Source: an uncultured Ruminococcus sp.
GTDB taxonomy: Bacteria > Bacillota > Clostridia > Oscillospirales > CAG-272
DNA: 45,942 nt
Assembly (NCBI GenBank): GCA_902783755.1
Contig: CACZSC010000149.1
Coordinates: 1 to 45,942, forward strand
Direction of reading: 5' to 3'
Position 1 is the stretch's first letter. The number at the start of each line of letters is the position of its first letter. The notes below the pieces were generated by a model. It was given only the letters and a program-made list of their open reading frames with translations, did not search any database and was not told where the DNA came from. This document shows, piece after piece, positions 1 through 9,288 of the stretch. The position numbers were made by a program, and so were the translations under genes.

Positions 1-1436
1 AGATCTTTCAGATATTCCTCCAGGCACATGCCTGATTCGTGTATCTTGTAAGCGTGGTACCGTCCCACGAACCTGTAATGCCACGGCTCAAACTGTATTC
101 CCGTTATGTCCTCTTTCCCTTCCGGATATCTCAGTATAAAGCCGAATTTCCATGCGTTCTGGTCGAGCCATCTGTATTCATCCGTATCCGCGAATTCGAC
201 CGTCAGGGTCCCCGCGTTGTCCATGTCGACAGCAAGCCCCGTCTGGTGCTCGCTGTACCCCGGCCTGGCCGAATAGCGGGAGACCAGCGCTTCAGCAGCA
301 GCCCTTGTCAGAGAGGGACTGGCCGCCATCTCTTTCTGTACATATGACTCAAACAGGTTTGACTGGTACGTATAGTCTCTGTACCCGCTGTCCACCATCA
401 TTCCGAAATATCCCGCGCTCCTGAGCTCTGTAAACAGTGCCTCGAGAGACATCATGGCATATTCCCTGAGCTGCACCGTCCCGCTCATGTTTCCGTATGT
501 CACCGTTGCAAGATCGGCTGGTGCGCTTCCGTCGTTTATACGGTTTTCCGAGTTCACTAGGACAAGGAATGCGTCCCGCATGTCTCCCTGCGGGTTCATG
601 TACATCTCATACATGGACAGATCATCCGGAAACCACACGTCAGGGACGTCTATGGTGCCGATGTCAACCTTGAGATCCGATGTATCCACTCCGGTCTTGT
701 CGGCCTGCTCCATCGGATCCGTCCGGGAAAGTCTGAACGAGACCGGAAGGTATACAGTGGTATCTTTCGTGGAAAGCTGCTCGTCCGCGATCCTCGCGAC
801 CCTGAGCACAGCCCTGTTTTTGTCATATGATACGGACAGCCCGCTCATATAGTCCCTTATGAAATCGATCGCGACCCACACCTCGTCTCCTTCAAGGAGA
901 TTCGGTATCTCCAGCTTGATCTCCTGCCCGTTTACGATCACCCGCTTGCCATCGGTCAGGAACACGATGTACTCCTCGTCCCCCTGCCCCTCTGAGGTCT
1001 TCGCGGGCTCCCCGCGGATGATGAATTTCATCTCCGAGGCGTTCCCGCTCTCAGCCATGCCCAGGTATTCGGACAGGTCATTGAAACAGAAGTAGGCCCC
1101 GTCAATGGTGACATGTCCCTCCGCCTTCTGTTTGCGCACCTCTTTGCCCCCGTAGTAGTATGTGATGTCTCCGGAAGTCTTCGGAGCGTCTGGGGTCGAG
1201 CAGAAAGCAATGAAGATCACCGTGGCTGCGATCGCTGCGAGAATAAGGAAAATAATCAAAAACACGAGCAATCTTCCGCCTGTGACCCTGAGATTCTCGC
1301 GCCTTTTCATCTTTTTCTGTTCTTTTTTTCTCAGGGCGGCCTTTTCTTCGGCTGCCTGTCTCTGCCGCTGGTACTCCCCGTTTGACGGGGAATACCTCTG
1401 GCTGTTTCTCCTGTTCTGATCGTTCTGCTGTTTCAA
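1..1436 (-). CDS. VanY-like D-alanyl-D-alanine carboxypeptidase, C-terminus cut by window edge
   Basis: Membrane-anchored peptidase of the M15B/VanY family, expected to trim the terminal D-Ala of peptidoglycan stem peptides outside the cell. The reading frame is open to base 1, giving 478 residues so far. A charged N-terminal tail is followed by one membrane segment at about residues 56-78. A small beta-rich region at about 150-215 resembles the copper-amine-oxidase-N 'stalk' domain. The peptidase domain follows, with zinc ligands visible as H397 and D404 in SEHQTGLAVDM and H453 in EPWHYR. I start it at TTG 1436 because AAAGGAG lies 7 nt upstream, inside the end of mnmM; an ATG overlapping the mnmM stop leads straight to a stop codon. 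It is the last visible gene of the iorA-iorB-mnmM operon, 4 nt after mnmM. Family assignment is firm; the exact peptide substrate is not visible. Confidence 0.88.
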   Translation of the reverse strand, partial: MKQQNDQNRRNSQRYSPSNGEYQRQRQAAEEKAALRKKEQKKMKRRENLRVTGGRLLVFLIIFLILAAIAATVIFIAFCSTPDAPKTSGDITYYYGGKEVRKQKAEGHVTIDGAYFCFNDLSEYLGMAESGNASEMKFIIRGEPAKTSEGQGDEEYIVFLTDGKRVIVNGQEIKLEIPNLLEGDEVWVAIDFIRDYMSGLSVSYDKNRAVLRVARIADEQLSTKDTTVYLPVSFRLSRTDPMEQADKTGVDTSDLKVDIGTIDVPDVWFPDDLSMYEMYMNPQGDMRDAFLVLVNSENRINDGSAPADLATVTYGNMSGTVQLREYAMMSLEALFTELRSAGYFGMMVDSGYRDYTYQSNLFESYVQKEMAASPSLTRAAAEALVSRYSARPGYSEHQTGLAVDMDNAGTLTVEFADTDEYRWLDQNAWKFGFILRYPEGKEDITGIQFEPWHYRFVGRYHAYKIHESGMCLEEYLKD

Positions 1437-1440
1437 GGCA

Positions 1441-1998
1441 TTACTCCTTTGTTTCTATGACAACGAAGAACGGGCTGTCCGGAGAGTTAAGCATCTTGAT
1501 CTCCGCGATCCCGTATTCAAATCTGGAAAGAGTGCTGAAATATGCTTCCAGCTCCTTCCCCTCTTCAGCGCCTTCCGGATGGCCGGGGTAGACCGCAACC
1601 AGCAGTACCGCGTCCCTGTCGAGCATCGTCAGGGCTTTTTTCACAGCGGGAAGCGTGGTTGCTCTTTTTGTCGTGAGCGTCTTTCTCCCGGCTCCGGGCA
1701 GGTATCCGAGATTGAACATCCCCGCTTTGATCTTTTCTTTCACGTATTCGTCGGCCAGATCGTGGGATGCCTTTATCAGTTTCCAGTTTCCGGGGCATCC
1801 GGACTGTTTCAGGTTCCTCTCCGTGGAAACAAGGGCGTCTTCCTGTATGTCGAAGGCGTATACCCTTCCGGTCTCCCCCACCGTCTTGCTGAGGAACACC
1901 GTGTCATGCCCGTTTCCCATGGTAAAATCCACGGCACAGTCTCCCTCGCCCAGGTGGTCCAGTATGAACTTTTTCTGAAGCGACAGCAGATCCAGCAT
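1441..1998 (-). CDS. mnmM: MnmM (YtqB) tRNA U34 methyltransferase
   Basis: Class I SAM-dependent methyltransferase of the YtqB/rRNA_methylase family (185 aa, normal length). In Bacillus this family member was identified as MnmM, which completes mnm5s2U34 at the tRNA wobble position by methylating the nm5 intermediate. The SAM-binding motif is the family-typical DFTMGNGHDT at residues 24-33, and a second acidic motif, AFDIQEDAL, follows. The ATG shares one base with the TGA of iorB (TGATG), so translation is probably coupled. It sits between iorB and the VanY-like gene, apparently a convenience operon without an obvious pathway link. Confidence in the family is high; the tRNA target is taken from the family. 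Confidence 0.88.
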   Translation of the reverse strand: MLDLLSLQKKFILDHLGEGDCAVDFTMGNGHDTVFLSKTVGETGRVYAFDIQEDALVSTERNLKQSGCPGNWKLIKASHDLADEYVKEKIKAGMFNLGYLPGAGRKTLTTKRATTLPAVKKALTMLDRDAVLLVAVYPGHPEGAEEGKELEAYFSTLSRFEYGIAEIKMLNSPDSPFFVVIETKE

Positions 1999-2582
1999 CA
2001 GTCTGCCTCTGCCAGAGCGACTCCCGCGTCATACGCGGCAAGATTGACGTCAAGCGCCTTCTGAGGGACACATGACGCCACCGCGGCTCTCAGGGTCCCG
2101 TTATCTATGCCCAGTGCTTTCTGAGCGAGCCCTATCAGAGCCACATTCGACGTCTTGGGATTGCCGACCTTCCTTGCTATGGACTCGGTATCGTAGGCTC
2201 TGATATCCACCCCGAGTCCCTTTATATTCTCCACTATGTTTTCAGGATACTCGGCAGCTCCCGTGATGACAGGCATGGGATTGATCTGCTGCAGGGACGT
2301 GATTATGACTCCGTCCGGTTTCAGGTTGGGCAGCCATCTTGCGGCCTCGAGCAGTTCGAATGATATGATGACGTCGCAGTCTCCCCTGCATATCACGGGA
2401 GAGTATACTTCTTCACCGTATCTGACATAGGTCACGACTGATCCGCCTCTCTGGGACATTCCGTGCACTTCCGATACTTTCACGTCGTATCCCTTGTCCA
2501 TTGCCGCTTTCCCGAGTATCTTCGACGCCAGCAGCGATCCCTGACCGCCAACGCCCACTATCATTATGTTCATATTACTCAT
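1998..2582 (-). CDS. iorB: Indolepyruvate:ferredoxin oxidoreductase, beta subunit
   Basis: Gamma-type domain subunit of the thiamine-diphosphate 2-oxoacid:ferredoxin oxidoreductase that converts aryl pyruvates (indolepyruvate, phenylpyruvate) plus CoA to arylacetyl-CoA, CO2 and reduced ferredoxin in the cytoplasm. The N-terminus shows the family glycine motif GVGGQG at residues 10-15, then EVHGMSQRGG, which is also typical. Length is 194 aa. I prefer ATG 2582 over GTG 2591, because the G-rich Shine-Dalgarno stretch GGGGGGTG overlaps that GTG and is well spaced for the ATG. It lies 19 nt after iorA and overlaps mnmM by one base. The reaction is reversible in anaerobes, so it may also carboxylate arylacetyl-CoA. 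Confidence 0.92.
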   Translation of the reverse strand: MSNMNIMIVGVGGQGSLLASKILGKAAMDKGYDVKVSEVHGMSQRGGSVVTYVRYGEEVYSPVICRGDCDVIISFELLEAARWLPNLKPDGVIITSLQQINPMPVITGAAEYPENIVENIKGLGVDIRAYDTESIARKVGNPKTSNVALIGLAQKALGIDNGTLRAAVASCVPQKALDVNLAAYDAGVALAEAD

Positions 2583-2601
2583 ATTGAGCACCCCCCTGAG
2601 C

Positions 2602-4332
2602 CTATCCTATCGCCGAAATACGGCACATCTGTTCGCACAGACCGCACCCCACGCATATGGATGCGTCGATCCTGGCCTTTTTATCCACCATTGAAATGCA
2701 CGGGCAGCCGATCTTCATGCAGCTTCTGCACCCGACGCATTTTCCGGTATCCACCTTGAGCGCGGGCTTCCTTACGGCTGTCTTAAGCAGGGCGCAGGGC
2801 CTTCTGCATATGATGACTGACGGGCACTCCGCCTTCACCTCTTCTTTGACAATGTCCTCCAGCGCCTTCAGATCCTGAGGATCCACCGCGCGAATATGCT
2901 CTCTCGGGACGCCGAGGGATGCGCATATGTCCTCGAGACAGAGGTTTGGCGCCGGATCCCCCATCAGGGTCTTTCCCGTAAGAGGGTTGTCCTGATGGCC
3001 CGTCATGCCCGTTATGCTGTTGTCAAGAATAAGGGTCGTGGTATTTCCTCCGTTGTACACAACATTGACGAGGCCGGTGAGTCCGCTGTGCATGAAGGTG
3101 GAATCACCTATCACCGATACCCATTTGTCCTCTTCTCCCCTGACCTTGCAGGCTCCGTGGAGCGATGATATGGAAGCGCCCATACAGTAGACCGTATCTA
3201 TGGCTGACAGAGGCGCCACCGCTCCCAGCGTATAGCAGCCTATGTCGCCGGACACATTGAGCTTCAGCTTTGCCAGAGTATAGAACACGCCCCTGTGGGG
3301 ACATCCCGGGCAGAGCACCGGAGGCCTCGGCGGTATGGGATCCGCCAGTTCGCAATGTGGTCTCTCATCGCCCAGCAGCCTCTCCCTGAGAAGCTCCTCG
3401 GAATACTCCCCGCACATGGGAAGGACTCCGTCCTGCTTTCCTATAACATTGATCCCGAGGGATCTGCAGTGCTCCTCTATGACAGGATCCAGTTCCTCTA
3501 CCACGATTATCATCTCGTGCTTTGAGGCAAAATCGAGTATAAGCTTTCTCGGCAGCGGATTCAGCATCCCCAGTTTCAGATAAGATGCCGTCTTCCCGTA
3601 CGCCTCTTTCGAATAGTTCCAGCAGTTACCTGCCGTTATGATCCCCAGCGCCGTTCCGTTTTCCTCCACCGTGTTGAACGGGCAGTCTTCCGCGTACTCG
3701 GCAAGAGCCGCCAGATGAGCTTCCACGTCGTAATGTCTGCGCTTGGCGTTCGCGGGCATCATGACATGCTTCGCAGCGTCCTTCACGTATGGTTTTACGG
3801 GGATCTCCTCCCTTTCGCCAAGCTCCACCGCAGACCTGCTGTGGCTGACACGGGTGGTAAGCCTGAAGATCACCGGAGTATCAAATCTCTCCGACAGCTC
3901 ATACGCTGCCTTAGCATAGTCCCTGCATTCCCGGGAATTCGCCGGTTCCAGCATCGGAAGCTTTGCGGCTCTGGCATAATGCCTGCTGTCCTGTTCGTTC
4001 TGGGACGAGTGCATCCCGGGGTCGTCCGCCACTCCTATGACCATACCGGCCGAAATGCCGGTATATGCCGTCACAAACAGGGGGTCTGCAGCCACGTTCA
4101 GGCCCACATGCTTCATCCCGCAGAAGGATCTTCCCCCTCCCACGGCCGCGCCCAGAGCAGCTTCAAGCGCAACCTTTTCGTTCGGTGCCCATTCGCTGTA
4201 TACTCCGTCATACAGGGCCGTGTTCTCTGTGATCTCGGTACTGGGAGTCCCGGGATAACTTGACACAAACCTGACGCCCGCCTCGTAAAGGCCTCTGGCC
4301 GCCGCTTCGTTTCCCAACATCAGTTTTCTCAT
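2602..4332 (-). CDS. iorA: Indolepyruvate:ferredoxin oxidoreductase, alpha subunit
   Basis: Catalytic subunit (576 aa) of the oxygen-sensitive IorAB enzyme. The N-terminal pyrimidine-binding domain begins with GNEAAARGLYEAGV, followed by the family signature SSYPGTPSTEI. The C-terminal half holds the thiamine diphosphate domain (CPGCPHRG, then GDSTFMHSG and later LDNSITGMTGHQ). The last ~45 residues are a two-cluster ferredoxin domain with cysteine sets CVGCRSCMKIGC and CVGCGLCEQMC. It is the first gene of its operon, with a promoter about 60 nt upstream. A phenylacetate-CoA ligase/ACT pair at 34-36 kb on the other strand is the usual metabolic partner of this enzyme. Assignment is firm; the preferred aromatic substrate is not readable from sequence. 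Confidence 0.95.
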   Translation of the reverse strand: MRKLMLGNEAAARGLYEAGVRFVSSYPGTPSTEITENTALYDGVYSEWAPNEKVALEAALGAAVGGGRSFCGMKHVGLNVAADPLFVTAYTGISAGMVIGVADDPGMHSSQNEQDSRHYARAAKLPMLEPANSRECRDYAKAAYELSERFDTPVIFRLTTRVSHSRSAVELGEREEIPVKPYVKDAAKHVMMPANAKRRHYDVEAHLAALAEYAEDCPFNTVEENGTALGIITAGNCWNYSKEAYGKTASYLKLGMLNPLPRKLILDFASKHEMIIVVEELDPVIEEHCRSLGINVIGKQDGVLPMCGEYSEELLRERLLGDERPHCELADPIPPRPPVLCPGCPHRGVFYTLAKLKLNVSGDIGCYTLGAVAPLSAIDTVYCMGASISSLHGACKVRGEEDKWVSVIGDSTFMHSGLTGLVNVVYNGGNTTTLILDNSITGMTGHQDNPLTGKTLMGDPAPNLCLEDICASLGVPREHIRAVDPQDLKALEDIVKEEVKAECPSVIICRRPCALLKTAVRKPALKVDTGKCVGCRSCMKIGCPCISMVDKKARIDASICVGCGLCEQMCRISAIG

Positions 4333-4391
4333 TGTTCACCCTTGATAAATATGAATTTTCGTCCGGCTTCACTTGTCTGACTTCTGTCTGA

Positions 4392-4421
4392 ATTATACTA
4401 CAATCCCGCACTCTCCGTCAA
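4392..4421 (-). promoter_or_regulatory. Promoter of iorAB-mnmM-vanY
   Basis: On the minus strand there is a -35 box TTGACG (4421-4416), an 18-nt spacer and a perfect -10 box TATAAT (4397-4392). It would give a leader of about 50 nt before iorA. The iorA start has the weak Shine-Dalgarno AAGGGTG. Confidence 0.8.
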
Positions 4422-4533
4422 TGACAGCCAGTCGGTACGGGGCGGTCAAAATCCACTAACTTGTGTCGGATTTCAGCTCCGGTTTCCTACAGTTTCCCGA
4501 TACCCTGAAAGACGGAAAAATCCCCGTGTAAAC

Positions 4534-4562
4534 TTGTCACCCGAGGCAAAGCATGATATAAT
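4534..4562 (+). promoter_or_regulatory. Promoter of the glycoside hydrolase operon
   Basis: A -35 box TTGTCA (4534-4539), a 17-nt spacer and a perfect -10 box TATAAT (4557-4562). It lies just upstream of the chosen ATG at 4600. The in-frame TTG at 4534 is part of this -35 element and so cannot be the start codon. Confidence 0.85.
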
Positions 4563-4599
4563 CCTGGGTGAGCAGTTTATATATCATTGCGGGGAGATT

Positions 4600-7536
4600 A
4601 TGAGCAGAATAATAGAGGAGATCCGCTCCTCGGCAGACGAGTTCTCCAGCCTTCCGTTCTGGAGCTGGAACGACCGGCTTGAGCCCGGTGAGCTGAGAAG
4701 GCAGATACGCGACATGAAGCGTCTCAACATGGGAGGATTTTTCATGCACGCGAGAGGCGGGCTCATCACCGAATACATGTCCGATGAATGGTTCGAATGC
4801 ATAAACGCCTGCATAGACGAGGCTGAAAAACTCGGGATGCAGGCCTGGGCGTATGATGAAAACGGCTGGCCCAGCGGGTTCGGAGGCGGTGCTCTCCTGA
4901 AGGATGAAAAGAATTTCGCCACGGCTCTGGAATACAGGTACGGAGGTTTTCCCGCCGTCAGTGACGGGAGCATAGTCTCGGTATATGAGAAAAGGGACGA
5001 CGGCTCATTCGCCAGGATCACCAGGGACAACGGGCGGGACGACTGCCTTATCCTGTACACGAGAAAAGACGACAGCTACGTCGACACGCTCAACCCTGAG
5101 ATCGCGGATCTCTTCATAGAAGCGATATACGAAAAATACCGGGAGAGACTGCCGGAAAACGTTTTCGGCAAAGGCAGGCCCATGCCCGGATTCTTTACGG
5201 ACGAGCCCCAGTACTACAGATGGGGCAACCCCTATTCGGACACTCTTCCCGAGGTGTTTGAAAAGACTTACGGTTATCCGATATTTGACGGCCTTCCTGC
5301 CATTTTCTTCGACTTTGACGGCGCGGACAAGTTCAGATATGACTACTACTATCTGATCCACAGGCTGTTCATAAACGGCTTCATCAAAAAGATATATGAC
5401 TGGTGCGAAAAGAACGGAGTCTGTCTGACAGGCCATGCCGTGGAAGAGACCACACTCAACTCCCAGATGATGTGCGCCGGCAGCGTGATGCCGTTCTATG
5501 AATACGAGACGATCCCCGGCATAGATTATCTGGGCAGACAGATCCTGGACGACCTGTCCTTCAAGCAGCTCGGATCCGCGTGCGCCCAGCTTGGCAAGAA
5601 AAAGAGGATCTCGGAGATGTTCGCATGCTGCGGATGGGACGTGAGCCCCACACAGCTCAAGCGCGTTGCTGAGGCTCAGTACGCTTCCGGCATCAACATG
5701 ATGTGCCAGCACCTGTATCCGTATTCGGAAAGAGGGCAGAGAAAGACAGACTATCCCCTTCACTATTCCGAGCACAACCCGTGGCACGATCATATGGCTG
5801 ATTTCAACGCATATTTCAGGAATCTCGGGGCCATACTGTCAAGAGGCGAGGAATACGCTCCCATACTGGTCATACACCCGATACACGGGGCGTTCTGCAA
5901 ATACAGGAAAAACACCGATTCCCTTGATGAGATCGAAAAGCACCTGTTCAGCCTTTCGAGGTTTCTCGGAGAAAATCAGATACCATACCATTACGGCGAC
6001 GAATGGATGATGCAGCGTATGGCCGAGGTCAGAAACGGCCGGATCCGGGTCGGGCTCTGCGAATATGAAGCTGTAATCGTCCCGTTCACATACTCGCTGG
6101 ACAGGAGCACCGCCGACCTTCTGCGCCGGTTTTCCGAAGAGGGCGGAAAGATATTCCTGTACCGGGGCATCCCGCAGTATATCGACGGAAAGGACGCCGG
6201 CGGTGACCTTGATTTTCTGAGATCAAACATCAGCGAATCGGATCTTCTGGGAATGAGAGACGCGGTCATATCCTGCAACGGCCGGAACATTAAGGCGATC
6301 CGCAAGATGACACGCCTCTCAGACGGTGAAAGGATAGTGTTCATCACCAATACGGGAACTGAGGAATACCCCCGCGTCAGCATCCGCCTTCCCGTGGGGA
6401 ACTGGTCCGAGATCTCGGTGCCAGACCTGTATGAAAAGCCGGTACACACCGAGCCCGGGGAAAAAGGTTTCTCGACAGCAGTTCTTTCGTTTGAAGAAGG
6501 CGAATCACATGTCCTTGTATGTTCTGACACGGACAAAGCCGCCGGCGAGGCGGAACTGCCGCCGGTATATGACAGTTTCATACCCGTCCCCGACAGGATC
6601 AAGCTCGTCTCCTCATCGGAAAACATCCTCACCCTGGATATGCCCGGGTATTCATTTGACGGGGAAAACTACGAAGAGCCCCTGTATATCATGGGAATCC
6701 GCGATATGCTCCTGCGCATGAGACACGAAGGCAGGGTCTGGATCAAGTATGATTTCCGGGCGGAATATGTGCCGCGGGACCTCAGGTTCGTCACCGAACC
6801 CGTGTACAGAAGGATCACGGTGAACGGACACGAGCTTTCAGACAGCTGCGGATGGTGGTTCGACCGCTCTTTCAGATGCTTCAATATCGCCGGTCTGGTC
6901 CGTCCGGGGATCAACCGGATAGTGATCGAGATCGACCATCACCAGAGCGACTATGTCTATCATGTGCTGTATGACGGAGTGTCGGAAGCGCTCAGAAACT
7001 GCATAGTCTTCGACTGTGAGATCGAGTCGTCGTATCTCATCGGTAGTTTCGGACTGAGACCCGATTCTCCCTTCACCTCCGGCAGCAGGGGGACCCTGCT
7101 CTGCGACGGAAACTTCACCATCACGGAAAAGCCGCATGAGATCTCCTCGGAGAACATCGTCGTCTCGGGATATCCGTTCTTCGGAGGCTCCGTCACGACC
7201 GGGTTCACATACACTTACAGGCCCGGGATGCCCACAGTCCTGAATCTGGACGGCCATCATGCCGTGGCTGAGGTTTCCGTTAACGGGAACAAGGCAGGCA
7301 CTCTTCTGTGGACAAAAAAACTCGATGTCGGCAGATATCTCCGGGAAAGCGAAAACGAGATCGATATCACAATAATAAACTCCATGAGAAACACGCTGGG
7401 CCCGCACCATTACATCGAAGACGAGCTGGAACTTGTCGGAAGACAGATGTGGACCTTCGAAAACGAATGGAACGGCAGAGAATGCAAAGTCTACAAAAAG
7501 CGGTATTCGTTCGTTCCCTTCGGGATCAAAAAATAA
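4600..7536 (+). CDS. Large glycoside hydrolase, GH106/alpha-L-rhamnosidase-like
   Basis: A 978-aa protein without signal peptide, so probably cytoplasmic. The N-terminal half looks like the TIM barrel of GH106-like enzymes: FWSWND at residues 20-25, GGFFMHARGG at 45-54, YDENGWPSG at 85-93 and TDEPQYY near 200, where E202 is a plausible catalytic acid. The C-terminal third contains beta-sandwich, sugar-binding-like modules (about 710-790 and 865-950, with VNGHEL and VNGNKAG strands) as in GH2/GH106 proteins. The start at ATG 4600 follows GGGGAG with a short 3-nt spacing. It is the first gene after a strong promoter. The natural substrate is likely a plant or microbial oligosaccharide that enters the cell, but the exact linkage cannot be told. 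The GH106 label is from motif memory and needs an HMM search. Confidence 0.72.
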   Translation: MSRIIEEIRSSADEFSSLPFWSWNDRLEPGELRRQIRDMKRLNMGGFFMHARGGLITEYMSDEWFECINACIDEAEKLGMQAWAYDENGWPSGFGGGALLKDEKNFATALEYRYGGFPAVSDGSIVSVYEKRDDGSFARITRDNGRDDCLILYTRKDDSYVDTLNPEIADLFIEAIYEKYRERLPENVFGKGRPMPGFFTDEPQYYRWGNPYSDTLPEVFEKTYGYPIFDGLPAIFFDFDGADKFRYDYYYLIHRLFINGFIKKIYDWCEKNGVCLTGHAVEETTLNSQMMCAGSVMPFYEYETIPGIDYLGRQILDDLSFKQLGSACAQLGKKKRISEMFACCGWDVSPTQLKRVAEAQYASGINMMCQHLYPYSERGQRKTDYPLHYSEHNPWHDHMADFNAYFRNLGAILSRGEEYAPILVIHPIHGAFCKYRKNTDSLDEIEKHLFSLSRFLGENQIPYHYGDEWMMQRMAEVRNGRIRVGLCEYEAVIVPFTYSLDRSTADLLRRFSEEGGKIFLYRGIPQYIDGKDAGGDLDFLRSNISESDLLGMRDAVISCNGRNIKAIRKMTRLSDGERIVFITNTGTEEYPRVSIRLPVGNWSEISVPDLYEKPVHTEPGEKGFSTAVLSFEEGESHVLVCSDTDKAAGEAELPPVYDSFIPVPDRIKLVSSSENILTLDMPGYSFDGENYEEPLYIMGIRDMLLRMRHEGRVWIKYDFRAEYVPRDLRFVTEPVYRRITVNGHELSDSCGWWFDRSFRCFNIAGLVRPGINRIVIEIDHHQSDYVYHVLYDGVSEALRNCIVFDCEIESSYLIGSFGLRPDSPFTSGSRGTLLCDGNFTITEKPHEISSENIVVSGYPFFGGSVTTGFTYTYRPGMPTVLNLDGHHAVAEVSVNGNKAGTLLWTKKLDVGRYLRESENEIDITIINSMRNTLGPHHYIEDELELVGRQMWTFENEWNGRECKVYKKRYSFVPFGIKK

Positions 7537-7563
7537 CTCCTTTACGGAAAGAGGACTTACAAT

Positions 7564-8097
7564 ATGAGAAAGAATCTTGTCAAAGCAGTATCATTGCTGC
7601 TGCTGGCAGTGCTGGCCATGAGCTCCGCCCTTGCCTGCAGTCAGGACCAGTACCTCCCAAGGAACATGAAGGCTGCCTATACCGATGCAGACGCGTTCCG
7701 CTTCTACATCCCGGAAAAATGGAATCTGGATGAAGGGCAGGATTCCGTCAGCGCCTACTACTCCAACTCCGATCCGTCCTCCGTTTCTGTCCTTGCGTGG
7801 GAACTGACTCACACAGATGACACCGTAGACACCTGGTGGGAAACAAACGAACAGGACCTGAAGATGGTATTTTCCGATTACGAGCTGATCTCGCAGGAGA
7901 ACACCACAGTCGACGGCAAGTATGCAAAAAAGTATATTTACACCGCGACCCTCGGGCAGACAAAATTCAAATTCATGCAGGTGGCGTTCGTCAGCTCGGC
8001 CGTTGTCTATCTTTTCACCTACACATCAAAGGAAGCCACCTTTGATTCGCATCTCGACGATGTGAACATGATGCTGGAACACTGGGTACTTAAATAA
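7564..8097 (+). CDS. Small secreted lipoprotein, PsbP/Mog1-like fold suspected
   Basis: A 177-aa protein with a classical export signal: MRKN charged start, hydrophobic core, and a lipobox-like SALAC that would lipidate C25. The A at -3 is less common than L, so lipidation is probable but not certain. The mature part begins with a region that resembles single-domain PsbP/Mog1-type proteins (DAFRFYIPEKWNL, then alternating strands and a final helix). No catalytic motif is visible. The Shine-Dalgarno AAAGAGG precedes the ATG, and the gene lies 27 nt after the hydrolase and 1 nt before the cysteine desulfurase, so these are co-transcribed. Function unknown. Confidence 0.7.
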   Translation: MRKNLVKAVSLLLLAVLAMSSALACSQDQYLPRNMKAAYTDADAFRFYIPEKWNLDEGQDSVSAYYSNSDPSSVSVLAWELTHTDDTVDTWWETNEQDLKMVFSDYELISQENTTVDGKYAKKYIYTATLGQTKFKFMQVAFVSSAVVYLFTYTSKEATFDSHLDDVNMMLEHWVLK

Positions 8098-8098
8098 G

Positions 8099-9283
8099 AT
8101 GCACTATCTGGATAATTCAGCGACGACAGCCCCTTCCGAAAGAGCGAAAGAAGCTTATGTTAGGGCTCTTGATATCTGGGGCAACCCATCGTCCACATAC
8201 TCTATCGGCAGAGATGCCCACGCCTTGCTTGAGTCTTCCAGACAGTCTGTCCTGAAAGCCCTGGGCGCAAAACGGAACGGCGGAGACCTGTTGATATTCA
8301 CTTCAAGCGGAACCGAGGCGAACAATCTGGCTGTAACAGGGTGCGCTCTTTCAAAAACCAGGCGCCCTTCCACTTCCGGACAGCTGGGCACTGTCATAAT
8401 CGGCCTCGGGGAACATCCTTCTGTGGAAAACCCTGCGATGCAGCTGCAGAAGCGGGGCTTTTCCGTTGTCGGCGTACCGACCGTTTCCGGGGTGCTTGAT
8501 CTAGATTTTCTGGAGAGGATCCTTATAAACACAGATTCCCCGGTCATACTGGCCGCGTTCATGCTTGTCAACAACGAGACCGGTGCGCTTTATGACGTCC
8601 GTTCAGCATCTTCACTGGTCAAACGGTATTTCCCAGATGCGAACATTCACTGTGACGCGGTACAGGGATTCATGAAGACAAGGTTCACGCCTTCCTCCAT
8701 AGGAGCCGACACCGTGACTGTAAGCGCCCACAAGATACACGCCCCGAGAGGCGCGGGAGCGCTTTACGTCTCAAAAGAGATCGTCACAAGGAAAAATCTC
8801 GTCCCGGTCATTTTCGGCGGCGGACAGGAATCCGGGTTCCGCAGCGGAACAGAGAATCTCTGCGCCACAAGCGCCTTTGCCGAAGCAGCGGAAGAAAGCC
8901 TCTCGAACTTTGCCAGGAACTCGGAAAAGGTCTCCGAACTGAGACGGCTGCTTGACGACAGACTCGGAACAGTCTGCCCGGAGATACGCTTCAACAGACC
9001 GTCGGGAGATTCCATTGACGGTATCTGCAGCATCATCGTCCCGGGGATCAGAAGCGAGACCATGCTCAATTTCCTCTCCGCAAAGGAGATATTCGTATCG
9101 GCAGGCTCCGCCTGCTCAGCCAGATCCAGGAAGAAAAGTGCGGCCCTCGAAGCCTTCGGCACCTCATCTGATGATGCCGATTCCACCCTGAGGGTCAGCC
9201 TTTCACACACAAATACGGAAGATGACATCGAAGTACTGGTATCCGCCCTCAGGCAGGGGCTCGACCAGCTGGCAAAGAAATAG
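8099..9283 (+). CDS. Cysteine desulfurase, NifS/IscS family
   Basis: Pyridoxal-phosphate enzyme that takes sulfur from L-cysteine as a persulfide for Fe-S clusters or tRNA thiolation. The N-terminus MHYLDNSATT is the family hallmark and fixes the start, although the Shine-Dalgarno is poor. The ATG lies one base after the previous stop, so translational coupling is likely. Other family landmarks are the TSSGTEANN cofactor loop, DAVQ, the PLP lysine K212 in SAHKIHAPRG, and the catalytic loop SAGSACSARS with C339. Length 394 aa is normal. No IscU, ThiI or MnmA lies next to it, so the sulfur acceptor is unknown. It is followed after 5 nt by a HAD phosphatase. Confidence 0.92.
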   Translation: MHYLDNSATTAPSERAKEAYVRALDIWGNPSSTYSIGRDAHALLESSRQSVLKALGAKRNGGDLLIFTSSGTEANNLAVTGCALSKTRRPSTSGQLGTVIIGLGEHPSVENPAMQLQKRGFSVVGVPTVSGVLDLDFLERILINTDSPVILAAFMLVNNETGALYDVRSASSLVKRYFPDANIHCDAVQGFMKTRFTPSSIGADTVTVSAHKIHAPRGAGALYVSKEIVTRKNLVPVIFGGGQESGFRSGTENLCATSAFAEAAEESLSNFARNSEKVSELRRLLDDRLGTVCPEIRFNRPSGDSIDGICSIIVPGIRSETMLNFLSAKEIFVSAGSACSARSRKKSAALEAFGTSSDDADSTLRVSLSHTNTEDDIEVLVSALRQGLDQLAKK

Positions 9284-9288
9284 GGACA

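Noticed and set aside
5005..5793. Long antisense open frame inside the glycoside hydrolase
   Set aside because: No family motif, no ribosome site, and the opposite frame is a full-length recognised enzyme.
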